Shown here: positions 24,421 through 47,400 of the stretch, piece after piece
Numbering within the stretch: position 1 is the stretch's first letter
How the letters are laid out: each line of letters begins with the position of its first letter
NCBI GenBank assembly: GCA_009823395.1
Contig: CM020512.1
Coordinates: forward strand, 4,903,405-4,967,404
Length of the DNA: 64,000 bases
Direction of reading: 5' to 3'
From: Thamnaconus septentrionalis
Taxonomy: Eukaryota > Chordata > Actinopteri > Tetraodontiformes > Monacanthidae
Translations under genes and position numbers: made by a program
The notes under the pieces: generated by a model
Told to the model about the DNA's origin: nothing
Seen by the model: the letters and a program-made list of their open reading frames with translations, nothing else
The model's database searches: none

Positions 24421-24929
24421 GTCACTTACCGAAACCCATGCATTAAAACAAAACAAATAACATAATGAACGACGACCCTACTAAAAAAAACAAAACAAAA
24501 AAACTACATAAAATAAGTGAAAACAAAATGAAATTGATAATTTTAACATACCGTGTATGGGCATGGATGCATGTTTTATTTTAAACCGAGTTTCATTTTG
24601 ATTTTTGTGCTTCACTTCTTTTTTTCCTTTAAAAAAAAAATTGCAGTTACTTTTCCCTTACCTTTTTGTAGTTTGTTAATCTTGTCTACATCGGCTCTTT
24701 AATGCACTTTGTAACATTTTAAACTTGGCTAAAAAGTTTGGGGACTTGCACTTATTTGACTTTCTAAGTTGCATTAAACATCTTAAAAGTAAAAATTAAA
24801 AAGAAACTGAAAGAAAGCTAGTTTCCTTTAGGAAGACATTACCGTATTTGGTGCCTCAAAAAGTTTAACATGTGAAAGTACAGGAACTACAACAGCATGC
24901 AAATGACAGTACAGAGTCAGGCTGATTCA
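24421..24929. other. short intergenic stretch between nadk and gnb1
   Basis: AT-rich sequence with A and T runs. Nothing recognised. The two genes are in tandem on the minus strand and separated by only about 0.5 kb. Confidence 0.5.
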
Positions 24930-24947
24930 ACAGTGGATAAGAAATTG

Positions 24948-24953
24948 TTTATT
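24948..24953 (-). terminator. gnb1: probable distal gnb1 poly(A) signal
   Basis: The plus strand reads TTTATT, which is AATAAA on the gnb1 strand. It is the last such signal before the nadk promoter region. Confidence 0.45.
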
Positions 24954-27656
24954 GGACTTGAACATAATTACAAGGAAACCAAACAGTCTGCAACATTCTA
25001 GCCTCAGTGGTAACCGCTCTAAGTGAATCACACTCAACACAGTAGGTCATCTCAAACTGCTTTTTATTACATCTTAAATAACAGTACATTTTAATATAGT
25101 TTCTATCTTGCATCCAGCTTTCGGTTGTACACTGACTGACTTTAAAATTAAATACAAAAGGTGAAAAGGGAACAGTGGGGGTGCAGAGCTCTACAGTTAT
25201 TTGATGGAGAAAGAGAGAAAAGGAAAGGGAGTTTAATTAATTTTTAATATTTTTTTATTTCATTTTATTTTTTGCCAACTCCAGGCCTAACGCACAATTA
25301 CAGCACATTTTTTTTGTACAGAATGTCGCAGAGAAAAAAAAAACAATGGAAAAAATGTCACTACTGCTAAAGAAAGAGCATCTCTGTTCACAAGGAGAAG
25401 GGAACAACAGAAAATTCTGCCATTCAGATGCCGCAAGATTTTTTTTTAAACTTTTTTTATTAAAGAACAGAAAAAAACCTGTTATAAAATGTTTTTCTTA
25501 ATAAGTGGAATTTCGTTTGCTACAGAAGGAATGAAAATTTATTTGTTCCATTTGAGATTGTGTATGTCTACGTGAATGAATGTAGGTATGCGTGCGTGCG
25601 TGAGTGTGTGTAATTCAAACATTTACTTCTTAATTGGTGAGATCCCGCCCAAGTACAGACCAAGTACATCTTTATGTTGCAGGGTTTGCTTCTCAAGTGC
25701 ATAGCTTTGACATTTTTGTTGAATCGTGTATGCACAGAGTAGCCAAAAACAAACCAAAATAAAGAGAAAAGAAAAAGGAAAAAAGAAAAAGAAAAATATA
25801 AATACCATTGTATTGATATATTCAACAGGTTATTTTCTTAAAGAAAAACATCAAAGGACTTAATTCCATATGCACCTTTTTAAGCAATTCTACAGCATGC
25901 GATTCTAAGAGATAACCCACCCATGGCAGACAACCAAAATCTTTTTTTTGTTTTTAACTTAAAAAGTTTCAATATCATTATTTTCAAACATTGATTTATA
26001 CAACATGTCATTCACAGAGTAGTAACTGCATTTCCAAGCACGGAATGGGCACCTCTGTTAAAAGAGAAAAGGGCCCGGATTGTAACCAGGCTTAAGTGGA
26101 GGTACTCCCTACCCGACCATATCACATCACCGGTCCCAACCACGGGCAAAATAAACCAGGAAACAAAAGTAAATAAAGGAGGGGAAAGGAAAAAAAAGAG
26201 AGGGAGGGGGTGTGGGTGGATTATGACCCGATGGGTTAATCTTCATTTCATTATTCTACACTGTCGCCAGACACAAAGGTGTAAGAATGGTTAAAATGGT
26301 TTGGGGGTAATTTTTGTCGTCGTCGTTGCCGTTTTTCGGATCAAAAAACAAGCGTTCATTATCATAAACAGTATGTGCTTGGTTAGTTAACTTTTTTTCT
26401 TTAGACATTATTCTATATATGCAAAGTTTTTAATTTTTGTGCAAACAAAGATTTGTGGACTACACTGGAAAATATAAAGAAACTGTAAAAGTATCATGGA
26501 CTAAATATACAGAAGGGCCAGAGGTGGCTTGAGGACTCCCTGTTGAAGCTCAGTTCTCATGCTTTTTGTTCTCTGGTGAGATAAAGCTGGATTTTAAAAA
26601 TGACGCAATCTGGAGATTCGGATACTTCCCATCTTATAAAAGAAACATTCTCTAAAATGTGTAAAGACTAGGAAATAAAACATAGCTTTGATCCTCTTTT
26701 AAACACTTACTGACAGTTCACTGATCTACTTCTCTTTACCAAAAGGAACCAAAAAAGAAAAGGAAAAAAAAATTAACATGGCCAAAAAGCTATAGAGAGT
26801 TAGATCGCTGTCAGGTCACTAACCTTCACTCAGACCTGTGCATGATGAGGACGCAGGGGATGTTTGCTTGGTGGTGGCGGCGGTGGGGTGTTCGCATTAT
26901 TTCACTTACTACAATACCAGACCATGGTCATGGGAGGAACGCACAATTTTTCCTCTCCGTTGTGTTTGGAGACCTCTAAAATTCCTGGCGTTCTTTTCTT
27001 TTCATTTTTCGTCATAACTGAATGAGTGACAAGACAATTGTGCTCTTTTAAAATGAGAAAGAGAGAGAGAGAATTTTTGCCCTTGATAGTTTTTACGGGG
27101 TGTTTGGAGTCAGTATCATGGTGTTGTGTTGCGTTTTTTTTTCTTTTTTTCTTTTAAAGATTGGATATGCAATAAAATTGAACATTGTGATGTTGGAATG
27201 ATCTTCCACTCTACTTTGGAGCCCAGATTCCATCTAGAAGGAAAAACAAAGAGGAAAATGTTAATTGAGGAAACTGCTCAATAAAATGACAAATCAGACG
27301 ACTTCGATCAACACCTTCAGTTTGCACTTAATTTTTCTGTGTTTGTCTACTTATTTTTTTTGCTTATTTAGCATTTGTGTTTTTTATCTTTACTATTTAA
27401 ATACACAATTGTAACCACTGGCTGTGATACAACCATGAATATTCCTCAACGTTCTTGTGCACAACCCAACCATGAAGATGCAGTGTTTTCTGTAACTGAC
27501 TGCTAAAATTATTTTAAAGAATAAAACTACATACAAAAAAACAGCATTACAGCAAAAAAAAAAAAAAAAAAAAAAAAGAACTTCTAATTCAAGTCCTAGT
27601 CTGTGTGTGTGTGTGTTTTTTTTTTGAAGTACTTTACGTTGCAGGCTGTTTTCATG

Positions 27657-27670
27657 CCACAAGGGGGCAG
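27657..27670 (+). promoter_or_regulatory. CTCF-like motif
   Basis: CCACAAGGGGGCAG matches the CTCF core in forward orientation. It lies in DNA encoding the gnb1 3' UTR, about 120 bases beyond the stop codon. Confidence 0.45.
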
Positions 27671-27791
27671 CAAACACCAAGTCTAAAGAAAGTTGATTAT
27701 ATCCACTTCATTCCTGACAGCTGCTGTGCAGCATCCAACTGTACACGACATCATGAGTGTGTATGTTTTTTTTTTTTTTTACCTTCAGACT

Positions 27792-37010
<9,219 letters not shown>

Positions 37011-38267
37011 TTTCCTCTCTAATGGTGTGCTGCGCTCCGCCGCCTAGACTCTTCTGATCTGGGGGAGACAAGATGTCAGAGGCTCAACATTAGAATCACA
37101 GGCTCGCTGCTTAGGCACAGCAAGTAACTTGTCCAGGTGACTTCCTCCGAATAAAAAACAAGTTTAGGTTGAAAAAAAAAAACTCTTGCTTGTTCTGCTG
37201 GTGTTGTTTGGCATGTCCAACATGGATATTTTTTTTTTGTTTTTTTTTTTTAAATGAACAGAACACAGGTTGGGATCTCATGGTGTCTCTTCCATCTAAT
37301 CTCTCCGACTCCGACAAAGTCTCTGGGAATCACAACAGCTCAACGCTTTCTAGACAGCTCAAGACTCGTCCTTGCCAGCTTCACACTGTTACCTAGCAAC
37401 AGGCACTCAGCAGCTACTTTAGGCTCAAGATAACAGTTTTTCAGGATGATGTTGAATTTGTTCTTTCTTCCCACCCAAATAACAGCAAACCCCTTCAGCG
37501 CACATTTGGCCCCAGAGAGCAGCTGACAACAGTTCCTGCGAAGCAAAACTACCACATTTCGAGGGTGGGGGAGAAAAGAAGAATCCACTTTGCCCGTCGT
37601 CAGACGATGAGAGCGTACCTGGCGCTGGACTGTTAAATGAAGCAAGGATCTGAGAATCCAGACGCCAAACACAGAAGAAAGGTACGCCGAGAGACTAGCT
37701 TGGGCTGTGTACCACCACTGGAACCCAAAGGTGCTCAGAAGATGCGCAGGATTTGGTGAAGCCGTCAACGCTCTGGCCTCGGGACTCTAAATTCTCCTCC
37801 AATGTCATCCCTGTAATCCTGGGACACAGTTGATTCAGCTCCTCCAGCCAAATCCGGTTAAGACAAAACCTGCTGATGATCCTAAAAGCAGTGGCTATCC
37901 CGCTGACCCCAATCCTCTGGGTTGACACTCTTGGAGCCAACACTTTCACTCTCCGCACAAAGACAAATTAGACTCAAAAGTATAGTGTAAGAACCGAACC
38001 CTCTCGCTCAGCGCTGCCGCATCTTCAACACTAGTGACCCACGGTGCACCAGACCAGCGCAGACCAAATTAGCCACAGCCGTCGACTGAAACGGAGAAGG
38101 GCGACAACGATGAAATTTCGGATGCAGTCTTCTTTTCACACTTCCCACTCATTTGAGAAAGTGCCCCTCACAGCTTCATAAAACAAAGTTTCTATAAAGG
38201 AACTGCTATAAATAAAATGACCCAGCCTACGATTTTACACGCCCCACTAACACATCTCCGACCTTAC

Positions 38268-38400
38268 CTTCCTGCTCCTCGAGGTACTGATATAGGTTCA
38301 CAGTCCAGGCTGGACCTTCTGAATGAACACCTTATCCTTCAAGCGTCTGACATCACATCGGCTTCCTGTCCCCTGATTGGCTGCTGCTGCTGCTAAATGG
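38268..38400 (-). promoter_or_regulatory. gnb1: candidate gnb1 untranslated exon and internal promoter
   Basis: On the minus strand a donor-like GAGCAGGAAG/GTAAGG junction lies at 38268/38267. Upstream, a CCAAT box (ATTGG on plus near 38376-38380) is followed about 100 bases downstream by this donor. The arrangement suits an alternative first exon splicing to the acceptor at 37059-37060. It is inferred from signals only. Confidence 0.4.
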
Positions 38401-38419
38401 TTCTGCATCTAAGTAAGGC

Positions 38420-41400
38420 GCCTTAACCGCCAATCTTGGTGATGGGGGAGGGGGGGGGGGGCATCATGGGAATTTCACAGGTCAATTGTTGTCTTCGTGG
38501 TCAAAAAAAAAAACTCTTGGTTAGACAATACTTAGAGGTAATGTAACGCACTAGGGGCTTAAAAAAACTAAAGCAATTAGCAAAAGCCGATAATTCTCTG
38601 AGTCAGAAAACAGCAGTACGGTAGCATCTCATCAGCAGAACCTGCACTGGACGGAAGATATGGCCCAACTTTCACAAAATATTGGCATACAAGTTTTAAC
38701 TTAGGGCTACGGATAAATAAATATTTCACTAAAACACTCCTCTACAGCTTTTTTTTTTAAAAAAAAAGAGTGTCCATTTCTTCTACCTATGATTCGCCCC
38801 CCCCCCCAAACTATTGAACCTCACAACTTAGTTCAGGTTGTATATTAGTGCCAACAACCAGGTGGTAGCTAGATTTTCATGACAGCACAAAGTAGGCAAA
38901 CATCGCTTGTATCTCGTTTAATGAGAGCACAAACACCTGATGCCATCTATACTGTCTACTGTAGAGTAGATCATGGGGGCATCGTATCAGCCTTTTATAT
39001 TATCACATAAGAGATAAAAGAATAAACCCTTACAAAGGTTCCGTTTTAAGAGGCAAAAAAAAGGCAGAAACGGTGGTACGCCACAGAAATCGATCTATCA
39101 AGTTACATGCTCACTAACCGAATGCTGTCTCATGATCTCATATGAAATAACACTGCAATGCAATCCTTCTTAATTATACGTTCAGATCTTTACTGCAGGC
39201 ATCTCAATGTTTTCCTGGTCTGTAAAGGTCTTCAGCATTGCAGGCAAAGGAAACATAGCGAGGTTACCCGTCTGCTTCGAACGCTTTGTGCTAGAAAAGC
39301 CATTTTAGACCACGAGGGCGCTGAAGAAAAATATCCCATTTTGTCTCTTTTGACAAATAACTTGCTTCTAAAATAATAAACCTCACTTTCACGTATCAAG
39401 GAGGTATGCATGGCTGGCTGATAATATTCTTATTAGAGGTGTGATTCAGAGGACTCCCCCCCACCCCCTTGTGCTGGTGGTGGGAGTGTTGAAACCACTG
39501 GCAGACCAACAGATAGAGCCTCGACTTTGCTGCCTTCTCTCTCTGCCAGCTATTTTTAGAGAGGTGGTGGGGGAGGAGGAGGAGAAAGAGGAGGAGGGAA
39601 ACAGACTTCACATTTTCCAGCCACTCCTATCAGGGCCAACATCTCGAGCACAGCAGTGACAAGGAGAGAGGAAGTGTAATTTGACTCCGTGTGTGTGTGT
39701 GCGCGTGCGCGCGCATAGGCACACACTTTATTGGCATTTCTCCTTCCCATATGACAATGATCACGCGTGCACAATCCATTTTCACAACTATGCCAGTTAG
39801 CCGCTGGATGGGCCTCTTAATCAGAAAATATTGTAGTGATTGTTCTTTAATATAAAATTAGAAGAAAAAAAACCTTGAGAAGCAAACCTACAAATAAACC
39901 ATGTAGAATGATTGATAGAAATGAAAAAGTCCAAAAAATTTATATTCAACTGACAAAGGCTCTAGTGGAACGGAGCCTGGAAAAGTTGGCGGACTGATTA
40001 TGTAGTGAAAAATATTCAGCAGTGTAGAGTCGACAGGAAGCACTTTTATGGCAAGTTCATGGAATGAACTGCCATACGTGTGTCGGCCAAACATCTCAGA
40101 GGCTACATCGGATATTTTGGCTAAAAACACAGGCTGAGAGCAGTAGGGAGACATGTTTCCCTATGTTCTTCTTCTTTTTTGCATTTTAGCATAGGGCTGA
40201 CTGCCATACGCGAGTACTTTATTGCCAATGGATGGAATTTTTTCCTCCTGAAAAAACTCCAGAGAGGATATGTGGATTAAAAAAACAAACACCGACAATC
40301 CTGGGTAGTAAAAAAGCAACATGTACCTTATGGTGAATTATCCTGAAAGTGCAACCAGTTAAAATCCCTCTTTTGTAACTTTGTGATGACACTGTTGCAA
40401 GTGCCTTCAGTTACCACAACAAACTGTACTACTCTCTCTTCTTTGCACCAGCAACTGAGATTGACTCACTAACTTGACTGTGACCTCTTACCATCTTTGA
40501 CGGAAAATATTGATGTCAAAGATAAGGAGGTTTCTAGGTGGAGGTGTATTGCATGCAGGAAGTCAGCAGTTGTAACCTAAAGGGGAATGTGGTGCTGCGA
40601 GGTGAATATTTTGGGGGGTAGACAAAGAGGACCCGCCCTGATGACATAAGATTCAAGGCAGACGCTGAGATGTTCTGGTGCGCAAGAGGATAGACGCAAG
40701 AGGGGAAAGCTGGAGGACAGAGCCAGATTAAACTAATGAGAGTGAACAAGCAGAGGACGACTGGGAGGGGAGCTAGTCATTAACCCCTTGGTGAAGGGGA
40801 GTAAGGCTTGGCGAGTTCCCCAGCTGTAAAGACTGGAGGCCGGACTCAATTCTGGGTTTCCAGGCCTTTCCAAAAATGACTTTTTCCATTTCTTTCGTAA
40901 CGTAATGCACCGTCTCATAAACGCTACTGGAACAGGGGCGCACCAAGAACAAGACAGACTAGAGTATAGTTAACCAGATCAAGACTGCACCCAAATGTAC
41001 AGAAAATGTACACAATATTTTTTTTTTCTTGGGGAGCCAAGCAAACTTTTGCTATGCTACTTTTACTACGGCCATCTATGTGTTATCTAAAACCAATGAT
41101 AGCGCCAATTTGCTAGACAGTGTTTTCATAATCATGATTTCCTTGAATGCATTGTTGTTGTGCCGTCACAATTTGGAGCAGTTTCACTGTGGCCTGTCTC
41201 TCTAAAACAGATTTTATCTAACCGCATGAACCGAATTTTAAGTCCTGACTACTGACCGTCTCTCTTCTAAAGCCATGTCTGTAGGCTAAATCTAATAAAT
41301 ACGTTTTGTTTTCTCGCAACCCCTCTGTGATTTGCTTAGAGTTTCTTTCTTACATTAACAAAGGGATTGATTCCCTTTTGTTTGTCTGCACCAAAAACAT

Positions 41401-44400
41401 TTTAAAAACATAAAGGTACTTCTAATATGGCTGTAGGAATGTGGTTGAAATGTTCAGATGAGCTCATTTGGACATCAAAAATCAAAAATAATTTGTTAAA
41501 AAAAATTCTGAAAAAAAAAAAATGACAAGCTTCTCAAAGGGTTTGAAAAATCATGAAAAAAACACTGCAGAATATTAAAGAAAAAAAAACGTGAGGGACT
41601 ATGTGGCAACGTATTAGAAACACTTTCAATTTCCTTATTTAGCATATTGCTAGTTGTGAATATACAGCAGAATAACAATAAAAATAGCTGTAAAAGCCAA
41701 CGATTTAATCAGAGAGAAATAAAGTGTTCTCAAAGGTGGGGAAGGGGCTTGGGAACTTAATAATTTAGGCCCTCCTGCTAAGAGAGCAGCTGCCCCACCC
41801 CTCGCCTCCCTTCACAAGGGATGTGCCATGTCCGCCACATCTGGCCAACTTCTTCCAGCAGGCCTCTCGGAGGGAGCTAACCGCTCAGAGCCCGAAAGCG
41901 TCAGTTACGATACAAAAGGCTTTAATTTGATTCCTCTGGAAACATTGCACACGGCGAGGCAGGATCTAGACCTGGTTGTTCTTTTGTTGCTGGATAGGAC
42001 AGCGCCTCTGCGGCTAATCGTCTGCGACAGTGTGCAGCCTCCACCTTCATGCGAGCGCATCGCCTCTTTAAGCAGGAACTTCCTTTTTAAGGGTGTTTCC
42101 CTAGCTGTGCTCGTCGCTCTCTTCCCTTTGTCAAAACACTGAGCGGATGTGGTGACAGTACAGACACGAATATATTTGGCTCTGTGGTTCCTGCTACTAC
42201 CACGGCACTCATAGGGTACCATCCAGAATTCAAACCCCGGCTGAGCAGCCCGCTACATTGTAGGACGCGGTCACACTGGACATCTGAGCACAAAAGACTT
42301 CCTAAAATGTGCATTTTTCACATTTTCTCAGGCGCACAAGACAACCTGAAGACAGTGATCACTGTTAGAAATGATTGATGAAGTGACTTTTGCCTGAAAT
42401 AGACCTTTAATGAGATGGATACAGTTGGACACCTCAAACTGAAAAAATAAGGTCAAGGTTGAAATTAGCCAAGTAGAAAAAAACACTATGGATGCTGCTA
42501 TTTTTTATGAATGCTTCTAGACACTTGATTTAAAGGCCTTTTGTTATAAATGCTGTCGGTTGCCTGGCTTTAAATGAGGCAGCACTCTCGGTTGCTGATC
42601 TGCATTGGCCTTTAAAAAAAACACTTTCAGGGTAAAGGGCCTCACCACATCTCCTCTTCTCTATCCATTTAGAGGAAGAAAGGTCTGTGCAATATTTAAG
42701 AGCATTCTCCCAACCCCTTGCTCTCTCGCCAAGCTTGACACAAACCTAATGCTAGTGCTCAACGTCTCCAGCCAAAGCGACAGTAACAGCTCAACCACTG
42801 ACTTGCTGGGAACAATCAGAGGTGGCCACTGTCAATTTCTTTTTCTTTTCTTCTAAAGAAGAAGAAAAAAAGAACGAAAAACACACCAAAAATTGCACAT
42901 AAGGAGCCTTGACCTATATCTGCTGGGCTCTAGCAAGTGGTCAGCTGATTCCCAACTTTTTCACTCATCTCAATCTCTTGGTTAAATAAAAAGTCTTGAA
43001 ATGTCACTTAGAAAAAATCTAGTGTGTCAAATCGCACACATTTCGCAACTATTTCACTGATCTTCAACCTCAAAACATACTGAGTCTAATAGTAATCTAG
43101 CAACCTTAACAAAGAACAGAACCTCATTAAACCCATTCAAACTTGGAACTGTCACGATAGACAAGGAGATGACATCGAAGCCTTTCTGAAGATGCTTCAG
43201 TTTTAGAGAATTGTCAAATGTACTTTATCTTAATTCTGTTATAAGACAGGATCCTGGTAGGTCCAAAAGCCAACATATGAAGCACAATTCACGTTTCCAT
43301 ATCATATGAACTCAAACCTGTGAATCAAGAGCCACCTCCCTGAAACAAAGCAGGCCCAACAGAGCAGTTTCACCCCAAAATATGCTATTTTCTGGAGAGT
43401 TTATCTGAGCATTAATTATATGAGGCTGCACCATTGAAGACCACTGAAAGGACTGGTCACAATGGGAGATCAAGCCACTGATGATTAAATTGAAACGCTA
43501 CTTGGTAACACAACAGCAAATGAATTTAAAATATTTTTTTTTACAGAATGTATGCGACCAGAGATACTGTAAGTGCATTAGTCTCCTTTCTTGTCTGGCT
43601 GGTGGTTATGGGGCCCTCTAAGTGCTGTCGGGAAGTGATGCATGGTAAATGTAGCTGAAACATAACCAGGTCACAAAGAAGGCAGGAACAAGGGGGCTGG
43701 TGATGCACAAAGAGAAGACAGAAGGGGATTGCTCCGGGACATTTCTTAAAAGCTCCATCCAATCTCACTCACTCTGTCGCACAGTCTAGGTCCCGGTGCT
43801 TTTCCACCATGCGGTGGGCACACTGGAGAGAAGGTGAATCTGTGCTCTCACTGCCAGGCTAACGTCCGATTGAAGTGTGTGGCGCAAAAACATACAATGG
43901 GTTTCATTGCAGTACATCATGTACGGGTTTTAAGTATGGGTCAGGCAACAAGTGATTTATTTTTAAATCTACACAGAGGTTGGTTTCAAGTGCTATGCCA
44001 AATTGCTTCAACTGACTGCACGTATTGGAAAAATTATAGCTTTTCAGATACCAGCCTTTTCAGGTTCCACACACTGACTGGCCACGCCACCACTTTAATG
44101 CTTGACAAACCGAAGCCTGTTTTTGAGAGTATGGGGATTCTCAAACCTTTCGGGTCACAGGAAGAAAGGCTGGACTGAAAATGGGTAGCCTCAAGCTCTC
44201 TAACCCATTTTGCTCCACTGGAAAGTAGAGCAAAAATCTTGGGGCTGCAAATAAGTATGCATACGCCGACACACACAGTGCTCATCACGATCCTCCATTC
44301 GGCACAACTGATCTGAAATGAAGTTTAAAGCACTGAAGATACACGGCTGCATGCTTTGAATGTATGCAAAAGGCTATGGCGCCAAACAACCACCAAACTG

Positions 44401-47400
44401 CCTAAAAGAGTAGATAAAAACCCATCTACAATATATTGTTTGGCAAATATGGAACACATTGTTAAGGGCAAATACATTTTCAACACCACACTGTGTTTTT
44501 ACACCCTGATCATGCTTAGAAGAAGTATGATGTTGGAACGAACTGCCGCTTTAACTGGCCACATATTTATGTGGCTGTCTGCCGTGTGTAATGCCTGATG
44601 ATAGGGGACATGACATCAATGGAACGGTGGGGTGAGTTTAATTGATCAGTAAAACATTCCATGATGCTGTATGCTCCAACGAGAGGGAGACCGTGCATTA
44701 ATCGCAGAAACATCGCGGCCAAGTGGGGTGGAATGAAATGCTCCGGAGCAAATGAACAGCAAAGACTCTCCAACCTGCTTCTTCAGACACACATATTGTG
44801 GAAGCGCAGCATGATTTAGAGAAGTGGGACTGATTTGTTTAAGTCACATTGACCTTGGCCTCTGGTCACTGACAAACAGCCTCATCAGTTGTTTCTCAGC
44901 TACCTCGCCTCTCCCATTTTGAAGAGATGTACTGTGTTTCTGACACAACAGTGGGACGTGACTGTGGCAGATCCACAATAATTTACCTGTGATGCTGGAT
45001 TACTTCATAAGCTCATACGTCATCAATTATTTGTACATTATTGATCCTAAGACAAAAGTGGGTTTAATGTGGTTCTAATGGGTTTGTGGTCGAAGAGAAA
45101 TCAGTTCTGAGCACGGCTGTGTGCCTTCTGGGACCACAGAAGGGCAAAACAGGCCAACAGGAACTGACCTTATTGTTAAAAACAAGTGTCACAGAACTGG
45201 CCATTGTCTGACTGAAATTGTGCTATCAGGAGAAAAAGGAATGTTAATCTGGGGAGAGAATTCCAGCGGGGCCGCTAATGTGTAGGACCACCTGTACATC
45301 ACTTTACAAGATCTCCTGCTCCCCCACACAAACAATGCAAGCGTGCTGAAGCAGCAGCTTGAGGTGCTGGCCAACAAAGAAAACACACAAGGCTGTTCAC
45401 AATTGATGATTACATTTAAAAAACTATGTGGACAACAATAACAAAAAAAAAGAATTTAAACAAATATGGAGGAGGGGGAGCGGTTATATAGCCTTGTTTA
45501 AGTGCCTATAATGCAAACACTAATATCATGACAGCAATTCAAAAAAAAAGTCTTACATTAAGGAAAACATTTTTTATGCTTGAAAACAAAGGTACGAAAA
45601 CAGCTTCTCATAGTGATAAATAAGGAGTTAATTTTAAAAACAGGGGAGAAAAAAGAGAAAAGGCCAAGCTAGCCCAAAGCCAAATGCATGACTTTATTTA
45701 AAACATAAAATGCACTCCTTTGATTGCATTACTGACACCCCTCCCCCCGTGCTTTCTCTCCCTGCTTTCAAGAGAGGAACAAGTTTGTGAGGAGTCACAT
45801 GACAGCCAGCCCCATCTTTTGCTCAAGTGACTTTCCTGCTCAAAAAAATAAGGAAGACACTATCTAGTACTGGCTGTCTTTTGCTGTCATCTCAAGTTTC
45901 AGGTCTGGTCACATTTTCCCTGTGGCAGTCAAATGTAAGGGCTGTAATGCAGCCGGACACGCTCTCTATTCAAAGCAGGATATGGAAATGCACACCACTG
46001 TGGAGTTTGTTATGGGCTTTGGCACGACAAGTGTGAGTGGTGACAGGCTTGTGTGCAGGTCAACGAAAGGCCCTGGTGCCGATTTGACTACTGAAAACAG
46101 TGGGCAAGACCTTTGCCAGTGGTGACAAGTCAAGCATGTATAACGGTGCTACTGCAAAACTGAACACAAATCACTAGGAACTCTTTAGATAAACTGTTTT
46201 AATATCAATCCAGGTACTACAATCTCAAAAAGAAAAAAACGTGCGAAAAAAATGTGAGCACGACAATGCAGAAAAACATGCATTGTAAACACAATAAAAA
46301 TAATTTAGGACTTGTTTATGACTTGACTTGTTTGCCGGAATTCCCCAAACTGGTTAATCAGCGTAATTCAAAATGGGCTAAATAATAGTCATATCTTTAA
46401 GGGAGTATAAAGCCAAGCAACACAGTTCAAGGTAAACATCTAAGTTGAAAACCAAAAATGCTTGGAGCAAGAAACACAACTTGTTTTGTACTCAAGAAAA
46501 CAAAAATTATTAAATGGAGATTAATTGGTTAATCATTTCTTTAGTTTACATTTTGGCCACTGTGACGTGCACCAATGAGCACAGATGAACACTGTGTACT
46601 AAAGTCTGGGCTGAACAATCTTTATTTTCAGTTTTTAAATATTTGGATGCACTCACACCAAATTCAATGCTGAGTAAATACCACAGAACCCTGCAAGCTT
46701 TTTTTACAGTATTTGATTTGGTGTGAACGGAGCCTCTAAACTAAACATATGAAACCACGACACGGTGCACATCTGTTCCATCAACACTACTGTGGAATGA
46801 CATGAGACACCACATGCTTCTGTCTAGATGTGGTTTTCAGTTATGTTGCCTGTTCCAGCAGGTCAACGTTAACCTGTGTTCAGCTTACAAGAAAGTCCAA
46901 GCAACTGACTGGTGAGTCTGCTACTTCACAAACCATTATGGTCAAAACAGGACAATGAGGCTCTGCCTATTATGCATGTAAGTGAAAATAACAAGATTCC
47001 CTGTTATCACTGAGAGATGCCATTTTAACATTCTTCGGCCCCAGAATGTTCACAAAACACATTTTTTCACCATGATTTCAGCAGCTGAACTAATGTCTGC
47101 TATACTTACTACTATGCTGGAAAAACATGTTTCTAATTACTGTAATAAAAATGAAAGTGGTATAAAAACAAGAACTGATTTTTTTTTTTTTTTATTAAAT
47201 ATTAGCTAAGAATGAGTCTTTGTTCTTATGTTCAACTACTGTGGAATAAACATATACCTGCCATAAGTCTCTAAAGGGCAGGGTAGTGGTGAAGACCATG
47301 TGACATGGTACAGGAAATACTTTGTCAGTGAACAGTCTCCATTTATGAACTCTCTGTGCTCTCACAAGCTAAGAGTCAGTGTAAAAAAGCAGCTCTGAAG

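Larger units (their letters stand above)
24930..27791 (-). other. gnb1: gnb1 3' untranslated region
   Basis: A long, AT-rich 3' UTR inferred from the stop codon at 27792-27794 and the most distal AATAAA at 24948-24953. Further AATAAA-type signals at 25063-25068 and 25457-25462 suggest alternative ends. A CTCF-like motif lies at 27657-27670 and an A run at 27554-27577. No coding exon is seen. Confidence 0.65.

Noticed and set aside
39888..40154. 88-codon minus-strand frame that looked protein-like
   Set aside because: It lies deep in gnb1 intron 1 without splice signals or a known family. Its length is compatible with chance in AT-rich DNA.
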